Shown here one piece after another: positions 22,983 to 31,747 of a DNA stretch of 44,910 nucleotides. Made by a program: the position numbers and the translations under genes. The notes under the pieces were generated by a model. It worked only from the letters and a program-made list of their open reading frames with translations, did no database searches and was not told where the DNA came from. The stretch is from Bacillota bacterium (GTDB lineage Bacteria; Bacillota; UBA994; UBA5500). Position 1 is the first letter of the stretch, and each line of letters opens with the position of its first letter. Location of the stretch: positions 1 through 44,910 of the forward strand of contig JAAYHE010000062.1 of the NCBI GenBank assembly GCA_012735505.1, written 5' to 3'.

Positions 22983-24347
22983 TTATCGCCGCCATCTCAA
23001 ACCTTTGGGGTAGTGATTTTTCAGCACTCCTCGAGTCACCTTCCCCCAGCCTAGGGGGAAACCATCGACACAAACAATAGCCCAACCGTTGGGCAAATCG
23101 GTCGCTAAGGTTTGGCCAGATAAGTAGGAAATTACGTCAGGGTCGCTCGCCGCCAGATTATGACAACGCTGCACCTGCTCTGCCCTTAGACCCAACGCCA
23201 AGCTATGGTCGGGGATGAAACGCCCCTTGCGCACCTCACCCAAAGGCCAACCAGGGCGCAACAACCTCAGTCCATCGAGAACCGGGGTGGTGGGCATTAC
23301 TTGAAAGACTTTATTGCCAAAGCGCAGGTAGGGCCCTGGTGGCAGTTCGTATAGTACTTCGGCCGCAAAAGCTTGTAGTTCTTTATCAGCAGCCGTATAG
23401 ATTTTTGACTCTGTTTGGAGCAACTGGCTAGGCGCTTCTCCGTTGCCAGCCTTATATAAAAGAGCCAAAAAATGACCTTCCCCCTGCAGGCGATGGGGCC
23501 AAAGGCGTGCGGTCAGACGCACCGGATCGGCTTCATCGCTGGCGAGCCCTGGCTGCCAAGCCGGATGCAGATGGGCCGAGCCCACTTCTAGATCTGGAAA
23601 GCGAGCTAATAACCGTTCCACAGCAGCTTCATTTTCTTCTACCGCAAAGGTGCAGGTGGAATAGACCAAGCGGCCACCTGGTTTGAGCAAGGCATAAGCC
23701 GCCTCTAAAATTGCATCCTGCCGCGCTGCGCAGGCCATTACGTTAGCTTCGCTCCACTCGGCCCGGGCTTCGGCATCTTTGCGAAACATGCCTTCCCCCG
23801 AACAAGGCGCATCTACAACGACGCAATCAAACCATGCGCCGAAGTGGGCGGCCAGGGTGTCTGGCGCAGCCGAGGTAACAAGGGCCCGCTTAGTTCCCCA
23901 GCGCTCCAGGTTCTCCGCCAGAATTTTAGCCCGGCCGGGATGAATCTCGTTGGCCACCAAAAGGCCTTGCTCTTGCATTAAAGAGGCTAAATGGGTAGCC
24001 TTGCCGCCGGGGGCGGCACAGAGGTCTAAGACATTCTCGCCAGGCTGGGGAGCCGCTAGTTCGGCTACGGCCATGGCACTCGGGTCTTGCAGGTAATAGA
24101 GACCGGCAGCATGCCAGGGGTGTTTGCCCGGCTGGTCGGCAGCATCATAATAAAAGCCTGTAGGGCACCAGGGAATTGGCTGCAGCTGCCAAGGCGCCAA
24201 GCGGCGAAAATCAGCCACCGTTAGCTTTAAGGTGTTAACTCGCAGGCCATAACTACGTTCTTGCTCATAAGTGGCCATAAAGGCAGCAAAGTCGTCGCCG
24301 AGCAGCGACTGCATCCGCTGGACAAAGGCTTGTGGTAAATCTGACAC
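22983..24347 (-). CDS. rsmF: rRNA cytosine-C5 methyltransferase (RsmF/NOL1-NOP2-Sun type)
   Basis: A 454-residue SAM-dependent m5C RNA methyltransferase. The SAM-binding loop is LDLCAAPGGKATHLAS. Motif IV VVVDAPCSGEGMFRKD carries one catalytic cysteine, and motif VI VYSTCTFAVEENE carries the other. After about residue 290 a C-terminal extension with GRFIPDHSLALGL and a final LKNHYPKGLRWRR matches the RsmF C-terminal RNA-binding domain. An ATG at 24386 is possible, but AAAGGAGGG lies about 10 bases before a GTG at 24347, and the protein then starts MSDLPQAFVQRM as in the family. Likely target is 16S rRNA; the exact cytosine is not certain. The terminator module lies inside the repeat block downstream. 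Confidence 0.9.
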   Translation of the reverse strand: MSDLPQAFVQRMQSLLGDDFAAFMATYEQERSYGLRVNTLKLTVADFRRLAPWQLQPIPWCPTGFYYDAADQPGKHPWHAAGLYYLQDPSAMAVAELAAPQPGENVLDLCAAPGGKATHLASLMQEQGLLVANEIHPGRAKILAENLERWGTKRALVTSAAPDTLAAHFGAWFDCVVVDAPCSGEGMFRKDAEARAEWSEANVMACAARQDAILEAAYALLKPGGRLVYSTCTFAVEENEAAVERLLARFPDLEVGSAHLHPAWQPGLASDEADPVRLTARLWPHRLQGEGHFLALLYKAGNGEAPSQLLQTESKIYTAADKELQAFAAEVLYELPPGPYLRFGNKVFQVMPTTPVLDGLRLLRPGWPLGEVRKGRFIPDHSLALGLRAEQVQRCHNLAASDPDVISYLSGQTLATDLPNGWAIVCVDGFPLGWGKVTRGVLKNHYPKGLRWRR

Positions 24348-24497
24348 GCTGGTTCTTCCCTCCTTTGCTGGGCTGATCTCGTGCAATCAAATCTACGGTC
24401 TTTCTTATATTCTTACCGACTAGTAGTGTATCGCTATTTTAGCCGCCAATCGGGGAGAATAATGCCAAGGCAATAATTTCGGCAGGAGGAATAAAGA

Positions 24498-24857
24498 ATG
24501 AATACGGAGCATACAAGAACTTTGGTCCTCAAATCATTGTTGATCGGCATCCCTGCACTAGTCATCCTTAGCACCATCGGTGGCCTCACTTTTGTAGAAG
24601 CGTTAATCAGCACGATCACGTTAACTCTGGCAGCCTATTTGCTGGGCGATATGTATATCCTGCTCCAGTATGGGAACACCACCGCTACTATTGCTGACGC
24701 TATTTTGGCGGCTGTAACCCTCATGCTTTTCAGGGCTTTCGGTTACCCGATCACTACCATAGGCATGGTTTACACAATCGTCCTCCTCGCTGCCCTAGAG
24801 GGCTTCATTTATCACCCTTACCTGTTGCGGGAAATCGGAATCGACACTAGGGTGTAA
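24498..24857 (+). CDS. DUF2512 (YndM-like) membrane protein
   Basis: A 119-residue protein with four closely spaced hydrophobic helices, matching the DUF2512 family of Bacillota. Landmarks are LLIGIPALVILSTIGGL, LTLAAYLLGDMYILL, the inner TIADAILAAVTLMLF and TIGMVYTIVLLAALEGFIYHPYL. The ATG has GCAGGAGGAA about eight bases upstream. It stands alone, divergent from the methyltransferase gene, and ends in a terminator. Function unknown. Confidence 0.85.
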   Translation: MNTEHTRTLVLKSLLIGIPALVILSTIGGLTFVEALISTITLTLAAYLLGDMYILLQYGNTTATIADAILAAVTLMLFRAFGYPITTIGMVYTIVLLAALEGFIYHPYLLREIGIDTRV

Positions 24858-24886
24858 GGCACCCGGCGGGGAGCGACTGTAATACA

Positions 24887-24920
24887 AAAAGGGGTTGTTC
24901 TTGCGAACAACCCCTTCACT
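24887..24920 (+). terminator. Bidirectional terminator between DUF2512 and GNAT genes
   Basis: The stem AGGGGTTGTTC (24890-24900) pairs with GAACAACCCCT (24905-24915) with a TTGC loop. On the minus strand TTTTTGTATT follows. The plus side has only TTCACTT, so it serves the GNAT gene best. Confidence 0.9.
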
Positions 24921-24927
24921 TGTGCGA

Positions 24928-25407
24928 TTACTGCTTAGTTAACTCTACGAAAGGTAGGGTTTCACCAAACAGGGGCAGTTGGAGCTCGCGGCGCTGAACA
25001 AAGCCGTGCTTTTGATAAAAGTTCAGGGCAGGCTGATTGTCTTTCTCCACTATCGCCCACAGGCACTGACCGCTGAGCGCTTGACTCAGTTCTGCCAGTA
25101 AATGGGCACCAATTCCTTGCCGCTGGTATGAGGGCAAAATATAGATACGGGTCACTTCATAGCCCGAACAAGGATGGGGCAAGGCCTGGGCAAAGCCGAC
25201 AATGCACCCCTCTAACTCGGCCACGAGCAGAATCGTCTTGTCGTTGTTCAGACTACTGGCCAGGCTTTCTTCACTATAAAACTCGGCAAGGATGTTGGCC
25301 CGAGTATCTGGCCGCATGGTTCTTTCATATGTGGTATGCCAAGTGATATGTGCCACTTGCTGAATATCTAAAATGTCTTCATGTGTGGCTTTGCGGATTT
25401 TCATCAC
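24928..25407 (-). CDS. GNAT-family N-acetyltransferase
   Basis: A 159-residue acetyltransferase of the GNAT fold. It opens with IRKATHEDILDIQQVA, has the strand-4 motif GCIVGFAQAL, the acetyl-CoA pyrophosphate loop YQRQGIGAHLLAEL and a C-terminal NQPALNFYQKHGFVQRRE. The substrate is not predictable. The GTG at 25407 has GGAGG eight bases upstream; an ATG follows immediately as codon two and may be the real start. It has its own terminator shared with DUF2512. Confidence 0.9.
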   Translation of the reverse strand: MMKIRKATHEDILDIQQVAHITWHTTYERTMRPDTRANILAEFYSEESLASSLNNDKTILLVAELEGCIVGFAQALPHPCSGYEVTRIYILPSYQRQGIGAHLLAELSQALSGQCLWAIVEKDNQPALNFYQKHGFVQRRELQLPLFGETLPFVELTKQ

Positions 25408-25577
25408 AACTTAAGCCTCCTAAATATATAGACCAAAACCAGCCGCAACGCCAAAAGCGTTGCTAGGGGGAGTTCTTAGGGAGTGTTTCCGTTTAGAATT
25501 GTTCTTCGCCAAAATCCTATCTCCTGCCTTGGTTACAATATTTATATAAAGCAAGCCACACACGCCGATAAATATAT

Positions 25578-25607
25578 TTCCCCGGGTAGCCAGTCGGCCC
25601 CGGGGAG
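25578..25607 (-). terminator. GC-rich hairpin after the beta-lactamase-like gene
   Basis: CCCCGGG (25580-25586) pairs with CCCGGGG (25599-25605). On the minus strand an AT-rich AAATATATTTAT follows rather than a clean T-run. A second small perfect hairpin, GCAACGC/GCGTTGC, lies at 25445-25463. Nothing else is seen in the 25408-25619 gap. Confidence 0.5.
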
Positions 25608-25619
25608 TCGTCTTTTTCT

Positions 25620-26942
25620 TTATTCTGCTGCTCGCTGTAGCATGCGCAAGCCGCTGAAGACGGCCCAAGCCGGCTCTTCCTCGCGGAAGAAGAATTTGAT
25701 TACGCGCTCTACGTTAGTAGTAAAGACAGCCGTTGCGGGGCTACTCATGCGGGCCGGGTACTGTTCCCCAGCCGTCTCTACATATAGTTGCCCATCTTCT
25801 ACAAAGACACGCAGTCGGCCGCCTTCGGCAGAACGATAAGTGCCGACAATGCGCTCTTTGTCTGCCTGGGAAGCCTCGTATTCGGGCTCGACGCTGCGCG
25901 GCAGATCTAGCGGTAAGCCGAGGGCTGTGTTGACAGCCGCCAACCAGAGCGACTTGGCTGGCGCTCCCGACGTATTGGTCAGCACAGCGACAACTAGCCC
26001 CTGTTCTGGCACGAAGCCGAAATTCGAAGCCACACCAGGTTGGCTGCCGCCATGCTCTACCAGGGTATTACCAGCATGGTCGTAGGTTACAGTCAGCCCA
26101 AAGCCATACCAGGTCTTGCGGCCGTACTGGTAAACAGGTGTCTGCATGTGCTCAAGACCCTGGCGGCTGACAATAACCCTGTCACCCCTCTTGCCGCCGT
26201 TAACAAAAATCTCGCCATACTTCATTAAGTCGGTGACACAAGAACGCACTCCGCCACCCACCTCAAAGTTGCCGAGGGCTGGCCAAGGCCGCTCTTCAAA
26301 TTCACCGGTCTGCTTGTTATAGATATAAGGAACGGTTACATCTTTAAAGCGAGTTAGTTCTTCGATGCTGTAAGTTGAGCGGTACATCTCCAGGGCATCT
26401 AGAATGTTGCTGGTCATGTATTTGCGATAGATACGCCCGGTCAGGCGCTCGATAATGGCCCCGAGTAGCAAGAAGGTGTCGTTACAATAAGATAAATATT
26501 CGCCAGGCTGCCCCAGAAGCTCGTACTCCTGCTGGGCGAGGAATTCGAGGTGTTCTTCAAAGGTAGTAATATCTTGCCGCCGCCGCATAGGGGGCATGCC
26601 AGTAGTATGCGATAACAGATGTTTTATCTTAACACTATTTATATCTTCTACGCCATGCAGTTGAAACTCGGGTAAATATTTGACGACAGGATCGTCGACG
26701 CTCAGCAAACCTGCATCCACCAGTTGCATGATGGCTACAGCCGTAAAGGACTTGCTGACCGAAGCGATGCCAAAAATGGTGTCGGGTGTAACTGGCTGCT
26801 GCTTTGCCAGATGGCGGTAGCCAAAGCCTTGCTGAAATAGAATTTTGCCGTTTTGCGATACAGAGATAGCTGCCCCGGCGATATGGTCCCGCTCCATTAC
26901 TTCTTCCACATACCGAGCATAATCTTGCCAAGCATGAGTCAT
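25620..26942 (-). CDS. Serine hydrolase, class C beta-lactamase-like (PBP4*/EstB type)
   Basis: A 440-residue protein with the beta-lactamase class C fold. The SxxK motif is SVSK (61-64), the YxN-type motif is YCN (152-154) and the KTG-equivalent is HGG in VEHGGSQPG. The first 340 or so residues are the catalytic domain; the C-terminal hundred are a beta-rich lipocalin-like extension seen in related esterases and D-aminopeptidases. There is no signal peptide, so it is predicted cytosolic. Such proteins are usually esterases or D-amino-acid peptidases rather than antibiotic-degrading enzymes. The ATG has AGGAGGAAC upstream. It follows the M14 peptidase on the same strand after a terminator. 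Confidence 0.9.
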   Translation of the reverse strand: MTHAWQDYARYVEEVMERDHIAGAAISVSQNGKILFQQGFGYRHLAKQQPVTPDTIFGIASVSKSFTAVAIMQLVDAGLLSVDDPVVKYLPEFQLHGVEDINSVKIKHLLSHTTGMPPMRRRQDITTFEEHLEFLAQQEYELLGQPGEYLSYCNDTFLLLGAIIERLTGRIYRKYMTSNILDALEMYRSTYSIEELTRFKDVTVPYIYNKQTGEFEERPWPALGNFEVGGGVRSCVTDLMKYGEIFVNGGKRGDRVIVSRQGLEHMQTPVYQYGRKTWYGFGLTVTYDHAGNTLVEHGGSQPGVASNFGFVPEQGLVVAVLTNTSGAPAKSLWLAAVNTALGLPLDLPRSVEPEYEASQADKERIVGTYRSAEGGRLRVFVEDGQLYVETAGEQYPARMSSPATAVFTTNVERVIKFFFREEEPAWAVFSGLRMLQRAAE

Positions 26943-26970
26943 TGTAGTTCCTCCTCCCGCATCTGACCGC

Positions 26971-27007
26971 CCAAAACAAAGCCTCCCTCCCCAAGGGAGA
27001 GGGAGAG
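26971..27007 (-). terminator. Terminator after the M14 peptidase gene
   Basis: CTCCCTCCC pairs with GGGAGAGGGAG with a small bulge. On the minus strand GCTTTGTTTTGGG follows. Confidence 0.75.
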
Positions 27008-27029
27008 CTGAGTCGGGCTGGTCAAGATC

Positions 27030-29567
27030 TTATTGTAGGCAGTTGAAAAGCAGTTTGAAGGTGCCGTGCATTTGGCCGCGATGTTGCGGGGCGAAACCAA
27101 ACAGCACTACTTCGCCCTGACCATATTTGGCTACTAGCATAGCCGCCTTGCCAGCGAGACGCTTTTCGCCCACCAGTAAACCGCTCTGCAGAATATCCTT
27201 TTCAGGATATCTGGCGATCACCTGGTAGTTTTCTGCACGGAAAGTATCAGTAACCTGCAACACAGGGCTATTCCAGTTGAAAATCAGAGCATCTTCTGGC
27301 ATGCCGTAACCGAACGGATGGTCAGTAGCCACCTGGACATGTAAAGTAGATCCACCGGTGGAATATTCGGTTGCAGGCAGGCCATCTACTACGTTAGTCA
27401 CATTCAGCTTGAAGGTGTTGATAGCGAAGTCGCAAGAACGATTGAGAGCTATTAACCGCCCGCCTGCTTCTACAAAGGCGCGCAGAGCTTCCACGCCCTC
27501 CTTGCCGATGCCGCCGCGATACTGGGGTGGCACCGTATCGCCAAACCGACGTGCGAACATAGCCGCCCGCGGGTTCCTGCTCGGCGCGTTGATATCTACG
27601 ATCAACTGCTCCCAATCGCTCGGGAAGATTAAGACGTCAAAGCGGTCGATAAGGTCGCCAGCTTTAATATCATCGTTCATGACAGTAATGTAGGGCTGCT
27701 CAAAGCGCTCGAAAACCAGGCGAGTCCAGCCTTCGTCGGCATTGCCACCATAGTAGCGTTGGTAAAGGCCGACGCGGAGAGGCCGCAGCGCACGTTTTTG
27801 CCCCTCATAGGCAGCCTTCAGACCGAAGAAGTTGACACCCAACTCGGTGGCAATCTCTTTTAGCTCGGCAGCAGCTGCAGCTTCGACATAGAAGGCGCCA
27901 GGAGCCAGCGTATAACCAGCAGCCACATTTACTTCTTCATCTAACCGCCATACAGGAATCTCTTTTTGTAGGAGGCGATTAGCTACCCGATAGCTATCGT
28001 TGAGGCAGGCGTCAAAAACGTAGCCATATTGGTCTACTGGGCAAACTTGACCTGCTGGCGGCTCGAGCTCAGTGATGACGGCGAATTCACCCGCAAGCTG
28101 TCTATTAGCCGGGAATACCTTGACGCCCATATATTCCGCCACGGTGTCGGTAGCTGTGTCAAAAGCCCTAACCGACCCGTCGGGATTCTCGGTCCAAGGG
28201 TTGCTAGGATAGAGGGTGCGACCTAGTAGCTGTTTGATCACCCCGTATTTGGGCTGGGCCAAGAAAACCACATAGGTTCCCTCGGGATAGGTGCAGGCAC
28301 CTAGCTTAAAGGGAGCTTTTGCCTGGTGTACCTCGATGCCCTGATTGAGCAGAACTTGTACTAACTTGCGAGCAGTGAGAGGATCATGCTGGTCGGGGGC
28401 GATGATGTAGGCTTGCTCCTTGCTGGCTGCGCCACGCTCGGTTTGGCGCTTAGCTTTCAGGTAGCTGTTCCAAAGCACCGTGTCTTTGTTGCGGGCAGCT
28501 ACATCTAAGAGAGCCCAGGCAGCTACCTTCTGCTGTTCGACTATGTCGCGCAACCGCCACCAACCACCCGGCCAGGGATGAGGGAAGTTAGTCTGCTCGG
28601 CATACTCGGGCATAGTCTTGCCAGCACCACGCAACTGGCTCGGTTCTATGTAGAGAGGTGTAGCTAGTTTAGCACTGGCCGACTCGGTCAGCATACCGGC
28701 GATGTTATGGTGATTGGTGATCCAATGATAACCGAAGTGACCCCAACCCGGGAACTGGGCCCCGTTGAGAATGCCAGTCAGGCCGGCTTCTTCCAGCTTG
28801 TAGGCCATATGGGAACCATACCAAGCCAGCTCGCGCCAGATAAGGGGATCGGCGTCAGGACGAATCGGCTCGCTATAAGGTGCAACATAGAGGCGAGCGC
28901 CATAACTGCCCATGTGATGATGGTCTTGGAAGGCCTGAGGGCGCCATTCGTGGAACAAGAGCTGCCCCATGTAGTAGGATTCGATGAGGTTTTGCATAAA
29001 GGCATCGCGATTGTTATCGTGCCCCGCGTATTTGTGATAGAGCCAGGGCATGCTGCAGCCTTCATATTCGGTGCCTACCCATTCGTTATACCAATCGGTA
29101 ACCATTAGCTGCCCATCGGGGTTGAAACAGGGCACGGCGAGATAGATAACGTTATCTAAGATGCGCAAGGTGGCTTCATCGTTACCAGTCAAGAGGTCGT
29201 AGGCGAGTTCGGGTGCCATCTGGGTGCCACCAATTTCGCTAGCATGCAGGCTCATGCTCTGCAAAATAACAGCTTTGCCGCGCTTTACCAGCTCTTTGAC
29301 GGCGGCCTCTGTCAGGCCCCGCGGGTCGGTTATCTGCAAGTTGATCTGGCGTAGTTCTTCCAAGTTGGCTAGATTTTCAGGTGAGGAAATGATGGTCAAT
29401 AAGAAAGGATTGCCTTCAGTAGAAGGTCCGAGGTCAACTACTTGGATGCGATCAGACTCTTTGGCCAATGTGTAGAAATACTCGACAATTTTGTCCCAGC
29501 GGGCTATCTTACGGTCCGCTCCCAACTGATGCCCAAAGAAAGTTTCTGGCGACGTGATGTGACTCAC
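27030..29567 (-). CDS. M14 zinc carboxypeptidase family protein
   Basis: A large M14 metallopeptidase of about 845 residues. The zinc motif is LHASEIGG (His and Glu near residues 105-108). Further landmarks are LAVPCFNPDGQ, GHDNNRDAFMQN, an FHEW...QDHHHMGSYGAR region and ESASAKLATPL. Residues beyond 450 form extra domains with a glutamine-amidotransferase-like shape (LIFPSDWEQL, VEAGGRLIALNRS). No signal peptide is evident. Three starts are open: ATG at 29657, ATG at 29618 with GAAGGGG upstream, and GTG at 29567 with AAAGGGGTG upstream. I choose the last because relatives begin just before ITSPETFFG. Substrate unknown; probably peptides. Confidence 0.88.
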   Translation of the reverse strand: MSHITSPETFFGHQLGADRKIARWDKIVEYFYTLAKESDRIQVVDLGPSTEGNPFLLTIISSPENLANLEELRQINLQITDPRGLTEAAVKELVKRGKAVILQSMSLHASEIGGTQMAPELAYDLLTGNDEATLRILDNVIYLAVPCFNPDGQLMVTDWYNEWVGTEYEGCSMPWLYHKYAGHDNNRDAFMQNLIESYYMGQLLFHEWRPQAFQDHHHMGSYGARLYVAPYSEPIRPDADPLIWRELAWYGSHMAYKLEEAGLTGILNGAQFPGWGHFGYHWITNHHNIAGMLTESASAKLATPLYIEPSQLRGAGKTMPEYAEQTNFPHPWPGGWWRLRDIVEQQKVAAWALLDVAARNKDTVLWNSYLKAKRQTERGAASKEQAYIIAPDQHDPLTARKLVQVLLNQGIEVHQAKAPFKLGACTYPEGTYVVFLAQPKYGVIKQLLGRTLYPSNPWTENPDGSVRAFDTATDTVAEYMGVKVFPANRQLAGEFAVITELEPPAGQVCPVDQYGYVFDACLNDSYRVANRLLQKEIPVWRLDEEVNVAAGYTLAPGAFYVEAAAAAELKEIATELGVNFFGLKAAYEGQKRALRPLRVGLYQRYYGGNADEGWTRLVFERFEQPYITVMNDDIKAGDLIDRFDVLIFPSDWEQLIVDINAPSRNPRAAMFARRFGDTVPPQYRGGIGKEGVEALRAFVEAGGRLIALNRSCDFAINTFKLNVTNVVDGLPATEYSTGGSTLHVQVATDHPFGYGMPEDALIFNWNSPVLQVTDTFRAENYQVIARYPEKDILQSGLLVGEKRLAGKAAMLVAKYGQGEVVLFGFAPQHRGQMHGTFKLLFNCLQ

Positions 29568-29689
29568 TAATCTATACACCCCTTTCTTATCATGCCGGAA
29601 AGGGTAGCGCATGCACATGAGTATACCCCTTCCATATTTCAATAATTCGCCTACCAAAAGACTTATTCCTGCCCCCAGCTAAGATTAAT

Positions 29690-29905
29690 GCCAGTCATGC
29701 GCGCATGCCAACGAAAACTGTCGCAGTCATGCTCGCGCGGGCGCGCCTTGGACAAAATTGCCGCGGCAATTTTCTCCGCGGGGCGCCCCTACGCTATCCC
29801 AAAATGTGCGGCAAAACACCCAGAACATTGGGCTATATCGGTAGGGCGTCATGAAAAATGGACAGCCCCCCGGCTGTCCATTTAGAATCACGCCTGCCAC
29901 CATCG
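29690..29905. repeat. Mosaic palindromic intergenic repeat, locus C
   Basis: Module M1 at 29739-29791 has GGGCGCGCC and GGGGCGCCCCTAC arms around an AAAATTGCC/GGCAATTTT hairpin. A shortened M2 remnant (ACGCTATCCC) follows, then the terminator module M4 at 29844-29895. M1 here differs from locus B in both stem strands in a way that keeps pairing. The start (29690-29738) holds short GCGCATG/CATGC-type inverted repeats. No gene is seen between 29568 and 29907. Confidence 0.78.
29844..29895 (-). terminator. Terminator module (M4, copy C) after the 4Fe-4S protein gene
   Basis: The best-formed copy. On the minus strand AAATGGACAGCC, loop GGGG and GGCTGTCCATTT form a perfect 12-bp stem ending in TTTTTC, inside GGGCGTGATTC-like and CATGACGCCC flanks. 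It lies 13 bases after the stop codon. Confidence 0.88.
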
Positions 29906-29907
29906 CA

Positions 29908-30624
29908 TTAGCTTCTTGTGTCGCCCTGGACACCAACAACCAGTGTAAATACAGGAATATCGTTGCGACCTGCTAAACTCAGGGCGGCTTCTACTAGTCT
30001 AACCAAACCATAGCAGCAGGGTACTTCCATGCGGGCTACGGTAACGGTGTTAATATCATTTTCTTTAAAGATGGTAGCCAGCTTTTCTACATAAGGCGAG
30101 ACGTCATCCAGTTTCGGACAAGCAACCATTACCGTCTTGCCGCGTAGCAGCTTACGATGAAAGTCGGGATAAGCAAACGGTACGCAGTCGGCCGTGATCA
30201 ACAAGTCGGCATCCTGAAGGAAGGGTGCACTCGCTGGCACTAGAGCCAATTGCACCGGCCACTGGCTCAGTTCTGAACGCTGGGGCTGATGGGTGCTTGG
30301 CTCGGGCTGGGCCTCACGGTTAAAAGTAAATGCCCGACTGCCGGGGCAGCCGCCATGGTTAACCGGCTGGCTAGGAGCTTGCATCTTGGCCAAATGTTCC
30401 TCAACTGCCTGCATATCAAAAGCTTCCGCTTCCCGTTCGATCAACCTTATCGCATCTTGGGGACAATGGCCCAAACAATCGCCTAAGCCATCGCAAAGCT
30501 TATCGGCTACCAAACGCGCCTTGCCATCGATAATCTGAATGGCACCTTCAGCGCAATTAGGAATACATAAACCGCAACCATCACATTTAGACTCGTCGAT
30601 ATGAACAATAGTACGTTTTTTCAT
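29908..30624 (-). CDS. 4Fe-4S protein with C-terminal cysteine-rich domain
   Basis: A 238-residue iron-sulfur protein. The first cluster motif is complete: KCDGCGLCIPNCAEGAI. The second, LCDGLGDCLGHCPQDAI, has Leu where the second Cys should be; I recall this as a family trait, and it suggests a [3Fe-4S] or altered cluster. After a linker (NHGGCPGSRAF) a domain follows with LITADCVPFAYPDFH, VMVACPKLDD and VPCCYGLVRLVEAAL, whose cysteines may bind another metal or cluster. Relatives are widespread in anaerobes without assigned function; an electron-transfer or sensing role is likely. The ATG at 30624 follows a TTG at 30627; GGAGGAGAGG lies just upstream. Confidence 0.88.
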   Translation of the reverse strand: MKKRTIVHIDESKCDGCGLCIPNCAEGAIQIIDGKARLVADKLCDGLGDCLGHCPQDAIRLIEREAEAFDMQAVEEHLAKMQAPSQPVNHGGCPGSRAFTFNREAQPEPSTHQPQRSELSQWPVQLALVPASAPFLQDADLLITADCVPFAYPDFHRKLLRGKTVMVACPKLDDVSPYVEKLATIFKENDINTVTVARMEVPCCYGLVRLVEAALSLAGRNDIPVFTLVVGVQGDTRS

Positions 30625-30756
30625 CAATACCTCTCCTCCAAGTTAATGCTCAGCCTTATTTTAGCAAGGAAAAGAGGATTAATCTGTGATATACATCATA
30701 TATTTAACCAAGTTAAACGCAACCCTCGGCGCTTTCAACGTTCAAGGTAGGCAAAA

Positions 30757-30787
30757 AAAACTGCGACCCGGATGGAATCGCAGTTTT
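30757..30787 (-). terminator. Terminator after the DUF378 gene
   Basis: AAAACTGCGA (30757-30766) pairs with TCGCAGTTTT (30778-30787). On the minus strand further T follows (TTTTTTTTGCC). It begins six bases after the DUF378 stop. Confidence 0.92.
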
Positions 30788-30792
30788 GTTCC

Positions 30793-30999
30793 CTATTTGT
30801 TACCTCTGAGTTCCCTACTGTCTCGAAAGAGAAATGTTAGCGACCACAATCCGGCCAGGCCAACCAGGGAATAGACGATGCGACTTAGTACCGCGTTTGG
30901 ACCGCCAAACAAGCTTGCGACCAAATCAAAACCAAAGAAGCCTATCAAACCCCAGTTGAGGGCTCCGATGATTACCAATGTTAGTGCTACAGTATCCAT
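30793..30999 (-). CDS. DUF378 small membrane protein
   Basis: A 68-residue protein with two hydrophobic helices, clearly DUF378: VALTLVIIGALNWGLIGFFG, then DLVASLFGG, and IVYSLVGLAGLWSL. An ATG at 31032 would add a charged 11-residue N-terminus. I prefer the ATG at 30999 with AAAGGAG eight bases upstream, which gives the normal family start MDTVALTL. Function unknown. It lies among other small stress-type or metal-binding proteins, each with its own terminator. Confidence 0.92.
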   Translation of the reverse strand: MDTVALTLVIIGALNWGLIGFFGFDLVASLFGGPNAVLSRIVYSLVGLAGLWSLTFLFRDSRELRGNK

Positions 31000-31072
31000 A
31001 GTCCCATCTCCTTTTGTCTGTAAGATTTCCAAAAAGAGCGGATTTAATGCAGAACTATTTCAGGAACGAGGG

Positions 31073-31122
31073 GCGAAAAATAAAAGGCGCGCCGCGCCAC
31101 GTTTACCAAAACGTGGCCGGCA
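31073..31122 (-). terminator. Terminator after the DUF1540 gene
   Basis: GCCACGTTT (31096-31104) pairs with AAACGTGGC (31109-31117), with GCCG/CGGC outside. On the minus strand CGCGCC and then TTTTATTTTTC follow. Confidence 0.75.
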
Positions 31123-31134
31123 CACAGGGTACTT

Positions 31135-31413
31135 CTACTTCGTGCGGTTGCTACCACCAAAGTTAGATTGGCTCTTAGTTGCTCCGTCTACATCAATCTT
31201 ACTGCTGCCAGAGTGGACAAAGGTCTTGCAGCAAGTCTGCATGCAGGAATCCACCTTAGTTTGAGGCAACGTGGTCGCCTGGATAGCATCGACCGAATCC
31301 GGTTGTTGGTGAGCAAGACTGTCTTCGGTAATGAGAATCTCGCTGGCAAAGCATTTGTTGCCTTCGCCATAATAATGGCAGTTGCTCACCGTGCAATGGA
31401 TGTGTTGTGCCAC
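31135..31413 (-). CDS. DUF1540 domain protein (small cysteine-rich)
   Basis: A 92-residue protein opening with a DUF1540 unit: HCTVSNCHYYGEGNKCFASEI, four spaced ligands (His and three Cys). A second cysteine cluster follows in DSCMQTCCKTFVHSG. These suggest a small metal-binding protein; the family is common in spore formers and uncharacterised. The GTG at 31413 with GGGAGG seven bases upstream is preferred; it gives MAQHIHCTVSNC. An upstream ATG at 31473 has no ribosome binding site. It is divergent from the zinc-ribbon gene 330 bases away. Confidence 0.87.
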   Translation of the reverse strand: MAQHIHCTVSNCHYYGEGNKCFASEILITEDSLAHQQPDSVDAIQATTLPQTKVDSCMQTCCKTFVHSGSSKIDVDGATKSQSNFGGSNRTK

Positions 31414-31596
31414 AAAAAGACCTCCCTCTGTTAATATGATGTTCTGTACACTGCCAGACATAGCAGCACACACTAGCTATAGTTTGCGCTTTCGCGCCAG
31501 CGATATGTGAGCAGGATCGAATGAAGCAGCAGTTAGCTACGAGCGCGCAAAATCAACAGTTTTCTATAAAATTTTAGCAGCGAATTGAAAAACTAG

Positions 31597-31624
31597 TTGT
31601 ATTCTGGGTCAGATGTGCTATACT
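31597..31624 (+). promoter_or_regulatory. Promoter of the zinc-ribbon protein gene
   Basis: TTGTAT (31597-31602), a 16-base spacer and TATACT (31619-31624). A 5' leader of about 115 bases follows before the ATG. The rest of the 31414-31747 gap holds no other gene; the leader matches no riboswitch I recognise. Confidence 0.55.
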
Positions 31625-31747
31625 ACTGGTAATCGTCTGTTTGGCTGAAGACAAGGTAACTAGACCCAATAGAGTCTTCTTTTATGACCTCCGTTCTCCA
31701 CGCCAGTTTAGACAAGACGAAAACAGTTGGGGAAGGAGGTTAAAACT

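Noticed and set aside
25420-25668. 82-codon minus-strand open frame between the beta-lactamase-like and GNAT genes
   Set aside because: It runs through two terminator-type hairpins, overlaps the end of the hydrolase gene and has no ribosome binding site.
31625-31747. Riboswitch in the leader of the zinc-ribbon gene
   Set aside because: The leader is about 115 bases but shows no motif or fold of a riboswitch class I recognise.
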